Shown: positions 1 to 9,198 of the stretch, piece by piece | Numbering within the stretch: position 1 is the stretch's first letter | Layout: each line of letters opens with the position of its first letter | Assembly: GCA_015486135.1 (NCBI GenBank) | Contig: WFSE01000059.1 | Location: 1 to 38,030, forward strand | Reading direction: 5' to 3' | DNA length: 38,030 nucleotides | Source: Lentisphaeria bacterium | GTDB lineage: Bacteria > Verrucomicrobiota > Lentisphaeria > Victivallales > JAADHT01 | Made by a program: the position numbers and the translations under genes | Notes under the pieces: model-generated | Databases searched by the model: none | What the model was told of the DNA's origin: nothing | The model's input: the letters and a program-made list of their open reading frames with translations, nothing else

Positions 1-837
1 ATTGTGGGGAGGCTTGCTAGAAAACTGGGAGTTCCAGCCATCTTCATATTGACGACTCCGTTTTCTTTCGAGGGGCAGGCGCGGAAGGACGCCTCGGAGG
101 AGGGGTTGACCCACTTGTTGCCGGATGCGGACGTGGTGGTTCCTGTCCCGAACGATATACTGTTCACTTCGTTGCAATCGGATGTTCCCGCCACGGAGGC
201 ATTTAGCGAGGCTGACAAGGCCCTGGCCCATGCGATAATAGGTCTCGCTTGGACAATAGGTGATGCCAATTTGGTTTCGACGGATTTTGCGGATTTCAAA
301 AACACTCTTGGTGGACGGAAGGCTATTTGCGGGATAGGGATTGGAGTGGAGGAAGGGGAGGCGGGTGATCGTTGTTTGAAGGCTGTGGAGCGCTTGTTCC
401 GTTCGCCCCTGTTGGGGGGCAGAAAGAATATGGAGGCTGCGGACGCCATGATAATAGCGGTTCTCGGGGGACGCGGGCTCGGTATGGGGGAGATGAAGCA
501 GGCTTTGGAGGCATTGCGGCATTCTTCGGGGGAGTTCACCAGGATTGTCACTGGTGTCGGAGTCAACGATGCGTGGGAAGGGAAGGTGGCTTTGACCGTA
601 GTGACGATAAAATACGATGTGGGAATACCTCCCGTGCCCGATCCGGGTTTCGATACTATAATTTCCATGGCGAAAAGACCTTTGCCCCAGGGCGAGTTCC
701 ATCAGCCGGATCTTCTCCCGGAGCAGGAGCTTTCCAAGGGGTATTTCTCTAAAACTCCGAGCAATACCGTGAAAGGGGAGGACTTGGATATTCCAACCTT
801 CCAGAGGCTGGGCATAACGCTTGACAAGGGACGGTAA
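1..837 (+). CDS. ftsZ: Cell division protein FtsZ, C-terminal part (5' end outside window)
   Basis: Tubulin/FtsZ-like blocks: TTPFSFEGQAR, DFADFKNTLGG, GRGLGMGEMKQAL, VTVVTIKYD region, and C-terminal DLDIPTFQRLG tail typical of FtsZ. No start in window; stop TAA 835-837. Confidence 0.85.
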   Translation: MVGRLARKLGVPAIFILTTPFSFEGQARKDASEEGLTHLLPDADVVVPVPNDILFTSLQSDVPATEAFSEADKALAHAIIGLAWTIGDANLVSTDFADFKNTLGGRKAICGIGIGVEEGEAGDRCLKAVERLFRSPLLGGRKNMEAADAMIIAVLGGRGLGMGEMKQALEALRHSSGEFTRIVTGVGVNDAWEGKVALTVVTIKYDVGIPPVPDPGFDTIISMAKRPLPQGEFHQPDLLPEQELSKGYFSKTPSNTVKGEDLDIPTFQRLGITLDKGR

Positions 838-902
838 GTTGGGGGCGGGCGACGATTGAATCTCCGACGTTTGCGGTCGTACTTCCGGTTAATCTAGTGC
901 TT

Positions 903-1081
903 TCGCGGAATTGGCAAGAGCCTCAAGTTGAGCAGAAAACATCCCTCGGCTCCAAGACTTTTGGGAGAATCTCCACCAAAACCTTGGAGATGACGCCGCT
1001 AAAACGCTAAAATCAGATTAAACCCAATAATCCAAGCACTTGCCAATTATTCAGCAGGCCTCAATTATTCAGCGGGGCCTA
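903..1081 (+). repeat. Foldable intergenic repeat copy A (terminus duplicated)
   Basis: GCGGAATTGGCAAGAGCCTCAA...GGCTCCAAGACTTTTGGGAGA/TCTCCACCAAAACCTTGGAGATGACGCC...AACCCAATAAT..AAGCACTTGCCAATTATTCAG; matches copies at 2219, 14648, 25843 and 34773. The end CAATTATTCAGC(A/G)GG(C/G)C is present twice. Confidence 0.85.
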
Positions 1082-1088
1082 AAGGGAA

Positions 1089-1118
1089 AACGCGCCATCG
1101 GTGCATCGATGGCGCGTT
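1089..1118 (-). terminator. Rho-independent terminator for hsp20
   Basis: Perfect 12-bp stem AACGCGCCATCG / CGATGGCGCGTT with 6-nt loop, followed on the minus strand by TTTTCCCTTT; lies downstream of the hsp20 stop. Confidence 0.7.
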
Positions 1119-1139
1119 CAATCCGTTGAGCATTCGGGG

Positions 1140-1218
1140 CATTTTCGCTTTTTGACGGAAGCCGTAAGCGCTGGTCATGGACCCGACTGCTCGTTTCCGG
1201 CTTTTTCAGCAAGCCCTA
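1140..1218 (-). repeat. Second-type repeat (TAGGGCTTGCTGAAAAAGCCGGAAACG...) ending in the hsp20 stop codon
   Basis: Reverse complement TAGGGCTTGCTGAAAAAGCCGGAAACGAGC...GACCAGCG matches 34662-34772 (TAGGGCTTGCTGAAAAAGTCGGAAACGTGCC...GACCAGCG). Confidence 0.6.
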
Positions 1219-1650
1219 TTTGACCTTGATCTCCACGGGTTTGGGTTTGACCTCCTCTTTTTTGGGGATGGTTATTGAGAGCAACCCGTTTTTGAACGTG
1301 GCTTCCACCTTTTCAGCGTCGACTTCCTTGGGGAAGGATATTCTGTTGATCCTTTTGCCGTACAGAAAGTCGTCGTGGTGCTCGCACTCGCCCTCTTTGA
1401 TGTCGTCTTTTTTGCGTTCCGCCGCCACGACCAACGTTCCTTCGACCAATTCCACCGAGACATCCTTTTTCTCAACGCCTGGAAGTTCCAGTGTCACATG
1501 ATAGGATTTCTCGTCTTCTTTGACGGAAGCGTTGGCCCTGTAGGCCCTTTCAATCTCTCCAACCCCTCCGAAAAATCCCCGCATAGCGTCCCGAAGGAAC
1601 GGGGCGAAGAGGTCTTCCACAGTGTTTTCTCTCCGAGTTAGTCCGTACAT
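1216..1650 (-). CDS. Hsp20/alpha-crystallin small heat-shock protein
   Basis: 144 aa; Hsp20 core: YHVTLELPGVEKKDVSVELVEGTLVVAAERK, RISFPKEVDAEKVEATFKNGLLSITIPK. RBS AAAGGAGG upstream of ATG. Confidence 0.95.
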   Translation of the reverse strand: MYGLTRRENTVEDLFAPFLRDAMRGFFGGVGEIERAYRANASVKEDEKSYHVTLELPGVEKKDVSVELVEGTLVVAAERKKDDIKEGECEHHDDFLYGKRINRISFPKEVDAEKVEATFKNGLLSITIPKKEEVKPKPVEIKVK

Positions 1651-1736
1651 TTTTTCACCTCCTTTGCTTGTTTACCTTTGACTCTTTGCTGCCTCGCTTG
1701 TCGCATCCATCTATTGACAACTTCGTCTCGGAGAGT

Positions 1737-1752
1737 AGCATTGCCCATGCCA
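1737..1752 (-). promoter_or_regulatory. Putative sigma-54 (-24/-12) promoter of hsp20
   Basis: Minus strand TGGCATGGGCAATGCT vs consensus TGGCACGN4TTGCW: GG-N10-GC spacing, 2 mismatches outside the GG/GC core; about 85 nt upstream of hsp20 ATG. Confidence 0.65.
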
Positions 1753-1831
1753 TTGTTTTGTTGTTTGTTTTGTATCCTTTTGATTGTGAGTGCGTTGTGT
1801 GTTTTTGCCTTGAGGGCAGATGGGGAATTGC

Positions 1832-1873
1832 GTGACATTGTGTCACCACTGACAGCTCCATCGACGCTGCGTC
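1832..1873 (-). promoter_or_regulatory. Putative upstream activator sites for the hsp20 promoter
   Basis: Palindromes GTGACATTGTGTCAC (1832-1846) and GACGCTGCGTC (1863-1873), about 80-120 bp upstream of the -24 element. Confidence 0.45.
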
Positions 1874-1975
1874 AATATGTCTCTATCGGGAGGTGTTTGC
1901 GTGATGGGGAGAGTCGAGTTGTCCGGCGGGCTTGGTTTCAGTGATGCTTGAAAAGCTCGGAGCCTGCGGTATCTA

Positions 1976-2100
1976 TGTAGGGTTTAATAAAAAAAGTTGG
2001 AACCGTGCCAGTTCTTTGTCGCCGCCTGGCTGGCGGTTTTCGTCTTTGCCAATACTTCCGCCTTCGCATAAAGCAAAGGCGGAATAAGGCGGAGGGGCAA
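1976..2100 (+). repeat. Degenerate second-type repeat with hairpins
   Basis: TAGGGTTTAATAAAAAAAGTTGGAACCGTGCC resembles TAGGGCTTGCTGAAAAAGTCGGAAACGTGCC at 34662; internal hairpins CCGCCTGGCTGGCGG and TTCCGCCTT..AAGGCGGAA. Confidence 0.5.
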
Positions 2101-2218
2101 GTTGGGTGTTGCGGAAGGATGCTTAGCGGTTGGTTGGTATAGGAGTTCCAATCCTTACGCAGAGCCAAAATGGGAGCGGGGTTCGGAAGGGGACTCCCTT
2201 AAACCACACGAACATATG

Positions 2219-2371
2219 TCGCGGAATTGGCAAGTGCGAAAAAATGAACGAGAACCATCGTCAGGTCCAAGGGATTTGGGAGGAGGTTTCCCGAAATCGT
2301 GGAGATGACACCGAAAAAAAGAGATTGACCCAATGACTCTAAAACACTTGCCAATTATTCAGAACGCCCTA
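2219..2371 (+). repeat. Foldable intergenic repeat copy B
   Basis: TCGCGGAATTGGCAAGTGCG...GGAGATGACACC...TTGACCCAATGACTCTAAAACACTTGCCAATTATTCAGAACGCCCTA. Confidence 0.85.
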
Positions 2372-2443
2372 GGGCTTAAAGGGATCAGCAGTCGTTCAGG
2401 AAGTTTGGAACGGGCAAAGTTCGGCGAAAAAGAGAGGTTTTTC

Positions 2444-4918
2444 ATGCGAGGGTTCTGCGGATTTTGTTTTTTCTTGGCGTTGTTGCTGTTTTTGTCGTTG
2501 TGGGGTCCCGCCAGTTTGGCTGGGGAAGCCACGGAGGCGCCCCAAGGCGAGAGTAACGATTTGGCTCGGGATGCGTGGATGCATGGTATTTCCCTTTTTG
2601 AAAAGGGGGGGGACGCCGAGACGTCGGGGAATTTCGAAACGGCTTTGGCGTTTTATCAGGAAGCGATCAAAGTGTTCAGGAAAGTGAAGTCGGACTATCC
2701 TGATTGGCAACCCAAGTTTGTTGATTTCAGGATTAATCGTTGTCTCGGGAAGCTGGAGGAAATCTCGGCGGCTTTGAAGAAGAAGCATATCTCCGTTTCC
2801 AATGCTGCCCAAGAGAACGTGTTGCTTCGCGAGCGGATGGATGAGCAGGAAAAGAAAATAGTGTCTTTGAAGGCGGAGCTATCGAAGACCTTGGAGGATT
2901 TGGAGTCGTTACGACGCGAGTCGGTACGCGACGGGCGTTCCGCTTCCACGCTCGAGAGGATAATGAGGGAGAAGGCGGAGCTGGAGAAAAAATGTGCTCT
3001 TCTCGAGGATGCGAACAAACGTCTTCTCAAGGGGGGGCATGGGGCTGTGGCGTCGTCGGGAGGCGCGGATCTGGACAAGGCTCTTGCCAGGGCGGCCGAG
3101 CTGGAGAAAAGCAACAACCAATTGCGCGCTCTTTTGGAAAGGGGCAAGACGGCACTGGACAGTATGGCGGAGGCGAAGGCCAAGCTGGAATACGAATTGA
3201 AGATATCCAATGCTTCCGTGGAGGCCATCAAGCGGCGTCTTGACGCTACATCCGAGGCGTTGAAGAGCAAAGACGACATGCTGGTCAAGGTGCTAGCCCA
3301 GGGCCGTCGGTCCAAGGAATCTTTGTTGGAGACGCAAAAGGCTTTGGCGGACGCCAACGAATCCATAACGAAACTACGGGCTTCCCTTAAGCAGATTCGC
3401 ACTCAAAGCGGGGATGCGATTTTAAAGCAACTTCAAGGCGAAAATGAGATGTTGGTGAAGGATTTGGAGTTGGCCCGGCTGGAATTGGACAAGGTCAATA
3501 AGGAGAAACGCGGGTTGCGGGCGAAATTGGACGACGCGTCCCGTAAGACGGGCGAGTTAGGGAAACTTCTGGCGTTGAAAGACAAGCAAAGCACGGCCTT
3601 GGCCAATGATCTTCAGACCGTTAGGGACAAGCTTTTTATTGCCAACGCCGTTGTCAAGAAGCAGGATTTGGCGTTGGCTAAGGAGACGGAGCGGTATTCC
3701 AAGTTGAAGCATGATTTCGATGTTTTGGCGGGCAAGAGCAAGGGAGCCGATGATCGAAACAAGGATCTATTGAATTTTGCAAAAAGCGAGGAGAAAGCCG
3801 AAGCGGAGAACAGGCGATTGGAGGCCAAGATAAAAGAGTTGGAGGCCGCCAACGCCAAGAGCCAACTCGAGGCGAAGAAGGCGGAAAAGCGCTTGGAAAC
3901 GTTGAAAGGCGAATACGCCAACCTACTTGTGGGGAATTCGAAGCTCGAGGAGAAAGTGGCCAAATTGGAGGATCGCGCGGAATTGGCCGATAAGCTGGAG
4001 GCCCGGGTGAAAAATATGTCCCAGGGGGGCGGTCAACAGGATATGGACAACGCTTTGCGGGTGGCGCGCGACACCGAGGCTGAAAATTCGGCGTTGAAGA
4101 AGCAAATCGCTACTTTGACGGCAAAATTCAAGGAGCTGCGGAAGAGCGCGGACAAGGCTTCGGATAGCGGGGGGAACGTGGTTTCCGACGAGGAGATGCG
4201 GGTTCTTCGGAAAGAGAACGCCTCGCTTCAGGCCAAACTCAAGGACGCTGCTCAGCGAATTGCCACGCTGGAATCGCTTCCTCCCCCTGTGAGTCACGAT
4301 GCCGCGGCTACGACCGCTCCCGCCCAGTCAAGTAAGAACTTGAAGCAGTGCCGGGAATTGTTGAAGATGGCGAAAGAGGCGGAGAAGAACGGCACGGCGA
4401 AGTCCGCGATATGGTATTACGAGAAGGCTTTTGCTATTAATCCGGACGACATGAGGGTCGCCACGCGGTTGGGTTATGCCTACGCTAAAGCGGGCAACGA
4501 CGAAAAGGCAGTGGAGATTCTTACTCGGGTAGCTGCGGAGGACGCGGAAAACATAGACGCGCTTTTAGCGTTGACTTTCTGCCATATCAGACGGAAGGAA
4601 TATTACTTGGCTTTGGGGTCCGCCGCCAAGGCCAACGCCTTACGTCCCAAAGATCCCAGGATTCTCCGTTACATGGGTATTGTATGCGAGAATTTAGGCT
4701 GGAAGGAAGCCGCGCAGCGTCAATACGAAACATCTTTCAAATTGGATCCCACGTCGTCTAAAACCGCGTACAATGTTGCCTCCTTGCTATGCGGCTTGGG
4801 AGGGCGTAAGAAAGATGCTGTTAGCTGGTATAAAAAGGCTTTGGAGCTTGGGGCCAAGAGGGATTTGGCCTTGGAGAAGAAGCTGAAAATTCGGGTCAGA
4901 ATTAAAAGCTCGAAGTAG
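2444..4918 (+). CDS. Secreted/anchored coiled-coil protein with C-terminal TPRs
   Basis: Signal-like N-terminus MRGFCGFCFFLALLLFLSLWG; long heptad-rich Glu/Lys/Leu coiled coil; TPR-like repeats (IWYYEKAFAINPDDMRVATRLGYAYAKAGNDEKA). The ORF-track start at 2333 lies inside repeat B; ATG 2444 with upstream AGAGAGG preferred. Confidence 0.8.
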   Translation: MRGFCGFCFFLALLLFLSLWGPASLAGEATEAPQGESNDLARDAWMHGISLFEKGGDAETSGNFETALAFYQEAIKVFRKVKSDYPDWQPKFVDFRINRCLGKLEEISAALKKKHISVSNAAQENVLLRERMDEQEKKIVSLKAELSKTLEDLESLRRESVRDGRSASTLERIMREKAELEKKCALLEDANKRLLKGGHGAVASSGGADLDKALARAAELEKSNNQLRALLERGKTALDSMAEAKAKLEYELKISNASVEAIKRRLDATSEALKSKDDMLVKVLAQGRRSKESLLETQKALADANESITKLRASLKQIRTQSGDAILKQLQGENEMLVKDLELARLELDKVNKEKRGLRAKLDDASRKTGELGKLLALKDKQSTALANDLQTVRDKLFIANAVVKKQDLALAKETERYSKLKHDFDVLAGKSKGADDRNKDLLNFAKSEEKAEAENRRLEAKIKELEAANAKSQLEAKKAEKRLETLKGEYANLLVGNSKLEEKVAKLEDRAELADKLEARVKNMSQGGGQQDMDNALRVARDTEAENSALKKQIATLTAKFKELRKSADKASDSGGNVVSDEEMRVLRKENASLQAKLKDAAQRIATLESLPPPVSHDAAATTAPAQSSKNLKQCRELLKMAKEAEKNGTAKSAIWYYEKAFAINPDDMRVATRLGYAYAKAGNDEKAVEILTRVAAEDAENIDALLALTFCHIRRKEYYLALGSAAKANALRPKDPRILRYMGIVCENLGWKEAAQRQYETSFKLDPTSSKTAYNVASLLCGLGGRKKDAVSWYKKALELGAKRDLALEKKLKIRVRIKSSK

Positions 4919-4942
4919 GGCTTACTGAATATTAAGTGAGCT

Positions 4943-5266
4943 CTAGTGAGCTTCTTGTTCGATGGGCTGGGGCTCGGTTGGTTGTTCCGCGTAGATGAAA
5001 ATCAGGTCGCCTTTCCGGCATAGCCGCCCTTTTTCCCGAGCCACTTTTTCCACGGCCCATGGATTTTGTTTCAATTCGTAGATGCGTTGGCTCAATTCCG
5101 CGCGCAGGGTGTTGCTTTCTTCAAGCCTGGCTTCCAGCTCATCAACTTTGCGCTTCATTCTGTTCAATCCGTTCCAAGCGTTGAGCAACGCCAAAGCAAG
5201 AACACAGAACGCAAGCGCAAACAACGCTCCGAGAAGATATTTGAACGCACTTTTCATCGAAACCAA
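4943..5266 (-). CDS. FtsB/DivIC-like septum formation initiator
   Basis: Short protein with one N-terminal TM, coiled coil, then NPWAVEKVAREKGRLCRKGDLIF, typical of the DivIC/FtsB family. Start may be the internal Met at 5257. Confidence 0.7.
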   Translation of the reverse strand: MVSMKSAFKYLLGALFALAFCVLALALLNAWNGLNRMKRKVDELEARLEESNTLRAELSQRIYELKQNPWAVEKVAREKGRLCRKGDLIFIYAEQPTEPQPIEQEAH

Positions 5267-5318
5267 TCCTCACGGCACCAATTCCCCAATTCGGCGCGCA
5301 TCGGAAAAGGCGGAAGCG

Positions 5319-5498
5319 TCACTTGCCCGCCCCGAAGGGAGCCAAATCGTCGTCGTCGTCCAGAAATTCGTCGGCGATTTCGTCTTCGGAGGGCAGAATT
5401 AACGACGGGTCGATCGCCGTGCCGCACTCCGGACAAAACCCGTCTTCGGCATCGACGGCACTTATGGAAATCTCCATGTCGCAATAAGGGCATATCAT
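5319..5498 (-). CDS. Zinc-ribbon microprotein (59 aa)
   Basis: Not in ORF track. Reads MICPYCDMEISISAVDAEDGFCPECGTAIDPSLILPSEDEIADEFLDDDDDLAPFGAGK*; CxxC...CxxC plus acidic tail; AGGAAAC upstream. Confidence 0.7.
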   Translation of the reverse strand: MICPYCDMEISISAVDAEDGFCPECGTAIDPSLILPSEDEIADEFLDDDDDLAPFGAGK

Positions 5499-5529
5499 AT
5501 TCTGTTTCCTCCAGCGGGCTTGGCGCCCG

Positions 5530-7044
5530 TCAAATTTGCAGATTCATAAGGAACTCTATGTTGGTTTTGACTTTTTTCATTTTGCCAATCAAGAGTTCCA
5601 TCGCCTCAACTGGAGGCACACCATTCATGACTTTTCTTAGCGCCCAAACCTTCTGCAACTCGTCAGGATGAAGAAGTAGCTCCTCTTTCCTCGTGCCACT
5701 CCTCTCAATATTTATAGCGGGATAAACCCGCTTGTCAACAAGGCGTCTATCAAGGTGCAGTTCCATATTGCCTGTTCCCTTGAACTCTTCGAATATAACG
5801 TCGTCCATTTTGCTCCCGGTGTCGATCAACGCCGTGGCTATAATCGTCAGGCTCCCGGGGATGTTTTCTATGTTTCTGGCGGCACCGAAGAATCTTTTCG
5901 GTTTGTGTAGGGCGTTAGCGTCAACACCTCCCGTGAGGATTTTCCCACTGTGTGGCTGCAATGTGTTGTATGCTCTGGCCAGCCTGGTTATGCTGTCGAG
6001 GAGTATGACTACGTCCCTGCCGTATTCCACGAGGCGCTTGGCTTTTTCGATGACCATTTCGGCCACTTGCACGTGTCGTTCGGGTGGCTCGTCAAAGGTT
6101 GAGCTGACAACTTCCCCTTTCACGTTGTGCCTCATATCTGTGACTTCCTCGGGTCGTTCGTCTATTAGGAGCACGATCAGCACCACCTCTGGATTGTTTC
6201 TTGTGATGCTGTTGGCCATTTTTTGCATCAAAACAGTTTTTCCCGTTCTGGGAGGTGCCACGATCAGGCCTCGCTGTCCCTTGCCAATCGGGGTTAGTAT
6301 GTCGACGACGCGCGTTGAGAGTTCGTCGGGGTCCGTTTCGAGCATCAAGCGTTCTGTGGGAAAATACGGCGTGAGGCTTTTAAAGGGGATTATCGACTTT
6401 TTCCGATCGGGCGACTCTCCGTTGATGGACTCCACTTTCAGCATGGCGAAGAAGCGTTCTTTTTCGCGGGGCGGACGGATTTGCCCAGCCACGAAGTCGC
6501 CTGTTTTCAGGGAGAATCGTCGCACTTGCGAGAGGCTGAGATATATGTCTTCCGGGCAGGGGAGATAGCTGTAATTCGCCGATCTGAGGAATCCAAATCC
6601 ATCCGGGAGCACTTCCAGATGCCCGTTGCCGTACATCAATCCATTTTTCTCGGCGTTACGTTTCAGGATTTCAAAGATGAGAGTTGGTTTCTCAAGCGCC
6701 CCTATTCCCTCCACGTCCAATTCCGCCCCCATCGCCGCCAAGTCTTTCATATCCATGGCTTGGAGCTCGGAAATGTCCAAGCTAGGAGCGGTTTTGTCCC
6801 GGACCATTTCTCTATGGCGTTCGCCTCTGCCTCCGCGTCTAGCGTAGGTTTTTTTTCCGCGTGGTTGCGGTTGGGAATCTTGTTCCGCGGTCCCATCTTT
6901 CGGTATGGGAGCTTGTTCCATCGGAGCTTCCGCGGGGGCGTTCTCCGGGCTCTTTTCGGGAGCCGCGTCTTGGGGAGCTTGTTCTTTGTTCCCTTTCTTA
7001 GGCATTAGTGCCGCCTCTGTTCCCTCATCAACCTTTTTCGCCAT
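5530..7044 (-). CDS. rho: Transcription termination factor Rho
   Basis: [25 protein letters not shown] Walker [42 protein letters not shown]. Confidence 0.97.
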   Translation of the reverse strand: MAKKVDEGTEAALMPKKGNKEQAPQDAAPEKSPENAPAEAPMEQAPIPKDGTAEQDSQPQPRGKKTYARRGGRGERHREMVRDKTAPSLDISELQAMDMKDLAAMGAELDVEGIGALEKPTLIFEILKRNAEKNGLMYGNGHLEVLPDGFGFLRSANYSYLPCPEDIYLSLSQVRRFSLKTGDFVAGQIRPPREKERFFAMLKVESINGESPDRKKSIIPFKSLTPYFPTERLMLETDPDELSTRVVDILTPIGKGQRGLIVAPPRTGKTVLMQKMANSITRNNPEVVLIVLLIDERPEEVTDMRHNVKGEVVSSTFDEPPERHVQVAEMVIEKAKRLVEYGRDVVILLDSITRLARAYNTLQPHSGKILTGGVDANALHKPKRFFGAARNIENIPGSLTIIATALIDTGSKMDDVIFEEFKGTGNMELHLDRRLVDKRVYPAINIERSGTRKEELLLHPDELQKVWALRKVMNGVPPVEAMELLIGKMKKVKTNIEFLMNLQI

Positions 7045-7078
7045 ATCAAACCACCTTTTTCTATTTTTAACTCAACCG

Positions 7079-7798
7079 CTATCCCGCCTTAATCAAGCGC
7101 GAGAGCGACTCGCATTGTTGCTTTAGCAATCCGGCGGAAGCGTTGTTAACCAAAACAAAATCTGCCAGGACCAATTTTTGTTCTTGAGGCTTTTGACACC
7201 TCCACAGTTTTTCCACTCGTCCAGGGGGCATTCCGCGATTTTCAAGTCGAATCCTTCGGGCCTTATCCTCGGCGAACACCGCCACGACCGCGCTGAATCC
7301 CGTTTCCCAGCCCGCCTCGAAAAGCAAGGGCACTTCGAACACCGTCCCCATTCCGGTTCCCGCCTTGCGGACTAAAACCGCTTTTTCCCATATCAAAGGG
7401 TGTGTCAATTCCTCGACCCACCGCATCTCGTCGTTATCAGACAGAATAATTTCTGCCAAAGCGCGCTTGTCCACCCTTCCGTCGGGGAGCAACATCTTGG
7501 CGCCCCATCGAGCCGCTATAGCCGTGGCCACTTTTCCGCCAACTTCCTCGTATAGCTCGCGAGCCAACGAGTCGGCGTCCATTGTTTGCCAACCCAATTC
7601 ACGGAAAAATTTCAACGCCAGCGTTTTTCCGCCACCCATTCCTCCGGTCAAACCGATAAACGGGCTTTCCACGCGGACATCGTCGGCGTGGACATTCAAC
7701 CCAAGCGTCCTGTCAACGGAATGTTTTGTGAGGTTGATAGACAATATGCCGAAGCGCTTCGCGCGGTCGCCATTCAGCGACGCATGAAATAACAACAC
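7079..7798 (-). CDS. coaE: Dephospho-CoA kinase (start possibly internal)
   Basis: FIGLTGGMGGGKTLALKFFRELGWQTMDADSLARELY ... VPLLFEAGWETGFSAVVAVFA; the first ~45 aa may be non-coding. Confidence 0.9.
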   Translation of the reverse strand: MLLFHASLNGDRAKRFGILSINLTKHSVDRTLGLNVHADDVRVESPFIGLTGGMGGGKTLALKFFRELGWQTMDADSLARELYEEVGGKVATAIAARWGAKMLLPDGRVDKRALAEIILSDNDEMRWVEELTHPLIWEKAVLVRKAGTGMGTVFEVPLLFEAGWETGFSAVVAVFAEDKARRIRLENRGMPPGRVEKLWRCQKPQEQKLVLADFVLVNNASAGLLKQQCESLSRLIKAG

Positions 7799-8049
7799 TA
7801 TAAATGTTTTTCGGTGGAAATTCCGTGGAAACGAATAGATGCCGAAAAAACGGCAGAAAACACTAAACTGTTCACAAGGTAAGCCTGTTCGAAGAGGTTT
7901 TCAACCATGGTTGGCGAGTTTTTTCATTTTTTTTGGCGCGTTCGTCAATAATCGTTACCGTTGACACATGCGTGTTTGTGTGTGTTCAGGTGTTTTCAGG
8001 ATTGTTTTTGTGGGGGTGCGAGGGGGGTGGGCAAGAGGCGGCGGAGCGA

Positions 8050-8106
8050 AAAAAAGAGTTGGCCAAATGGAAGTTAGGCGCTTGTCAATTGGTCATCAAG
8101 CCCTAG
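8050..8106 (+). repeat. 3'-half copy (F) of the foldable repeat upstream of pta
   Basis: AAAAAAAGAGTTGGCCAAATGGAAGTTAGGCGCTTGTCAATTGGTCATCAAGCCCTA aligns with the 3' half of copy B. Confidence 0.6.
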
Positions 8107-8170
8107 CTTAACGTGTTTGACGCGGTTCGTAATGTCTGATTGGTCTAGAGATTCACGGGAGGTTCGAGTT

Positions 8171-9184
8171 ATGTCGATCATAGACAAGTTCATCGGTAAG
8201 GCTAAGGAGCTTGACGGTACAGTGGTTTTGCCGGAGGGGCACGATCCCAGAGTTGTGGTCGCCGCCGACCGACTGGTGACGGAGAAGGTGGCTAGGGCGA
8301 TAGTGCTTGGCACGAAGGACGAGATCGCCGCATCGGTGGAAAAAGCGGGACTGGATGGGGTGAAATTCGAGACATTGGACCACTCCGAATCCCCGGACTT
8401 GGAGTCTTACGCCGACAAGCTGGTGGAAATACGGCGGGCGAAAGGCAAGTCCATGTCGAAGGAACGCGCCTTGGAGTTGATTTCGGACAGGATATTTTTC
8501 GGGGCAATGATGGTTCGAGATGGTGCCGCCGACGGTTTGGTCGCTGGAAGCATCGCTTCCACGGCGGATATGCTTAGGGCCGCTTTCACTGTCATAGGGA
8601 CTGCGGAGGGGATAAAGACCGCAAGTAGCTGTTTCATAATGGATTTGTCCACGCCGGCGCCGTCCGGGGAAGAGGTTCTTTTCTTCGCGGATTGCGCGGT
8701 CAATCCCGCGCCGGACGCCGGGCAGCTGGTGGACATAGCACTGGCCACCGCCGCGACGAGGAAGGCTCTCTTGGGGGACAGCCCTAGGGTGGCGTTCCTC
8801 TCGTTTTCAACCAAAGGCAGCGCCAACCACGAGGATTTGGAGGCGCCTAGAAAAGCTGCGGAAATCGCGGCGGAACGTATTGCCGCCAGCGCGATTGACG
8901 CGGTTGTCGACGGCGAGTTGCAAGCCGATTCGGCGATCGTGCCCGCCGTGGCCGCCAAGAAATGTCCCGACAGTCCCTTGGGAGGAGACGCCAACATCCT
9001 TGTATTTCCGGATCTGAATTCCGGTAATATATGCTACAAACTGACTGAGCGGTTGGCTGGAGCCAAGGCTTTGGGGCCGATACTGCAGGGGTTGGCTAAG
9101 CCGTTGAACGACCTCTCCAGAGGGTGTTCCGCGGACGATATATTCGGCGTGGCGGCGATAACTGTTTGCCAGGCGAAAAATTGA
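8171..9184 (+). CDS. pta: Phosphate acetyltransferase
   Basis: [103 protein letters not shown]. Confidence 0.95.
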   Translation: MSIIDKFIGKAKELDGTVVLPEGHDPRVVVAADRLVTEKVARAIVLGTKDEIAASVEKAGLDGVKFETLDHSESPDLESYADKLVEIRRAKGKSMSKERALELISDRIFFGAMMVRDGAADGLVAGSIASTADMLRAAFTVIGTAEGIKTASSCFIMDLSTPAPSGEEVLFFADCAVNPAPDAGQLVDIALATAATRKALLGDSPRVAFLSFSTKGSANHEDLEAPRKAAEIAAERIAASAIDAVVDGELQADSAIVPAVAAKKCPDSPLGGDANILVFPDLNSGNICYKLTERLAGAKALGPILQGLAKPLNDLSRGCSADDIFGVAAITVCQAKN

Positions 9185-9198
9185 GTGTGTCAACTGGT

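Noticed and set aside
1638-2336. Several 66-88 aa ORFs between hsp20 and the coiled-coil gene
   Set aside because: They overlap promoter palindromes and repeats, mutually conflict, and show no recognisable domain.
2695-3402. Minus-strand 235-aa ORF
   Set aside because: Antisense to the coiled-coil gene; poly-Ser/Leu mirror of Glu/Lys-rich codons.
5732-6568. Plus-strand 278-aa ORF
   Set aside because: Antisense to rho; Ser/Arg-rich translation typical of a mirror ORF.
7904-7915. CAACCATGGTTG perfect 12-bp palindrome upstream of pta
   Set aside because: Single occurrence, no second half-site or spacing logic; too short to claim a regulatory site.
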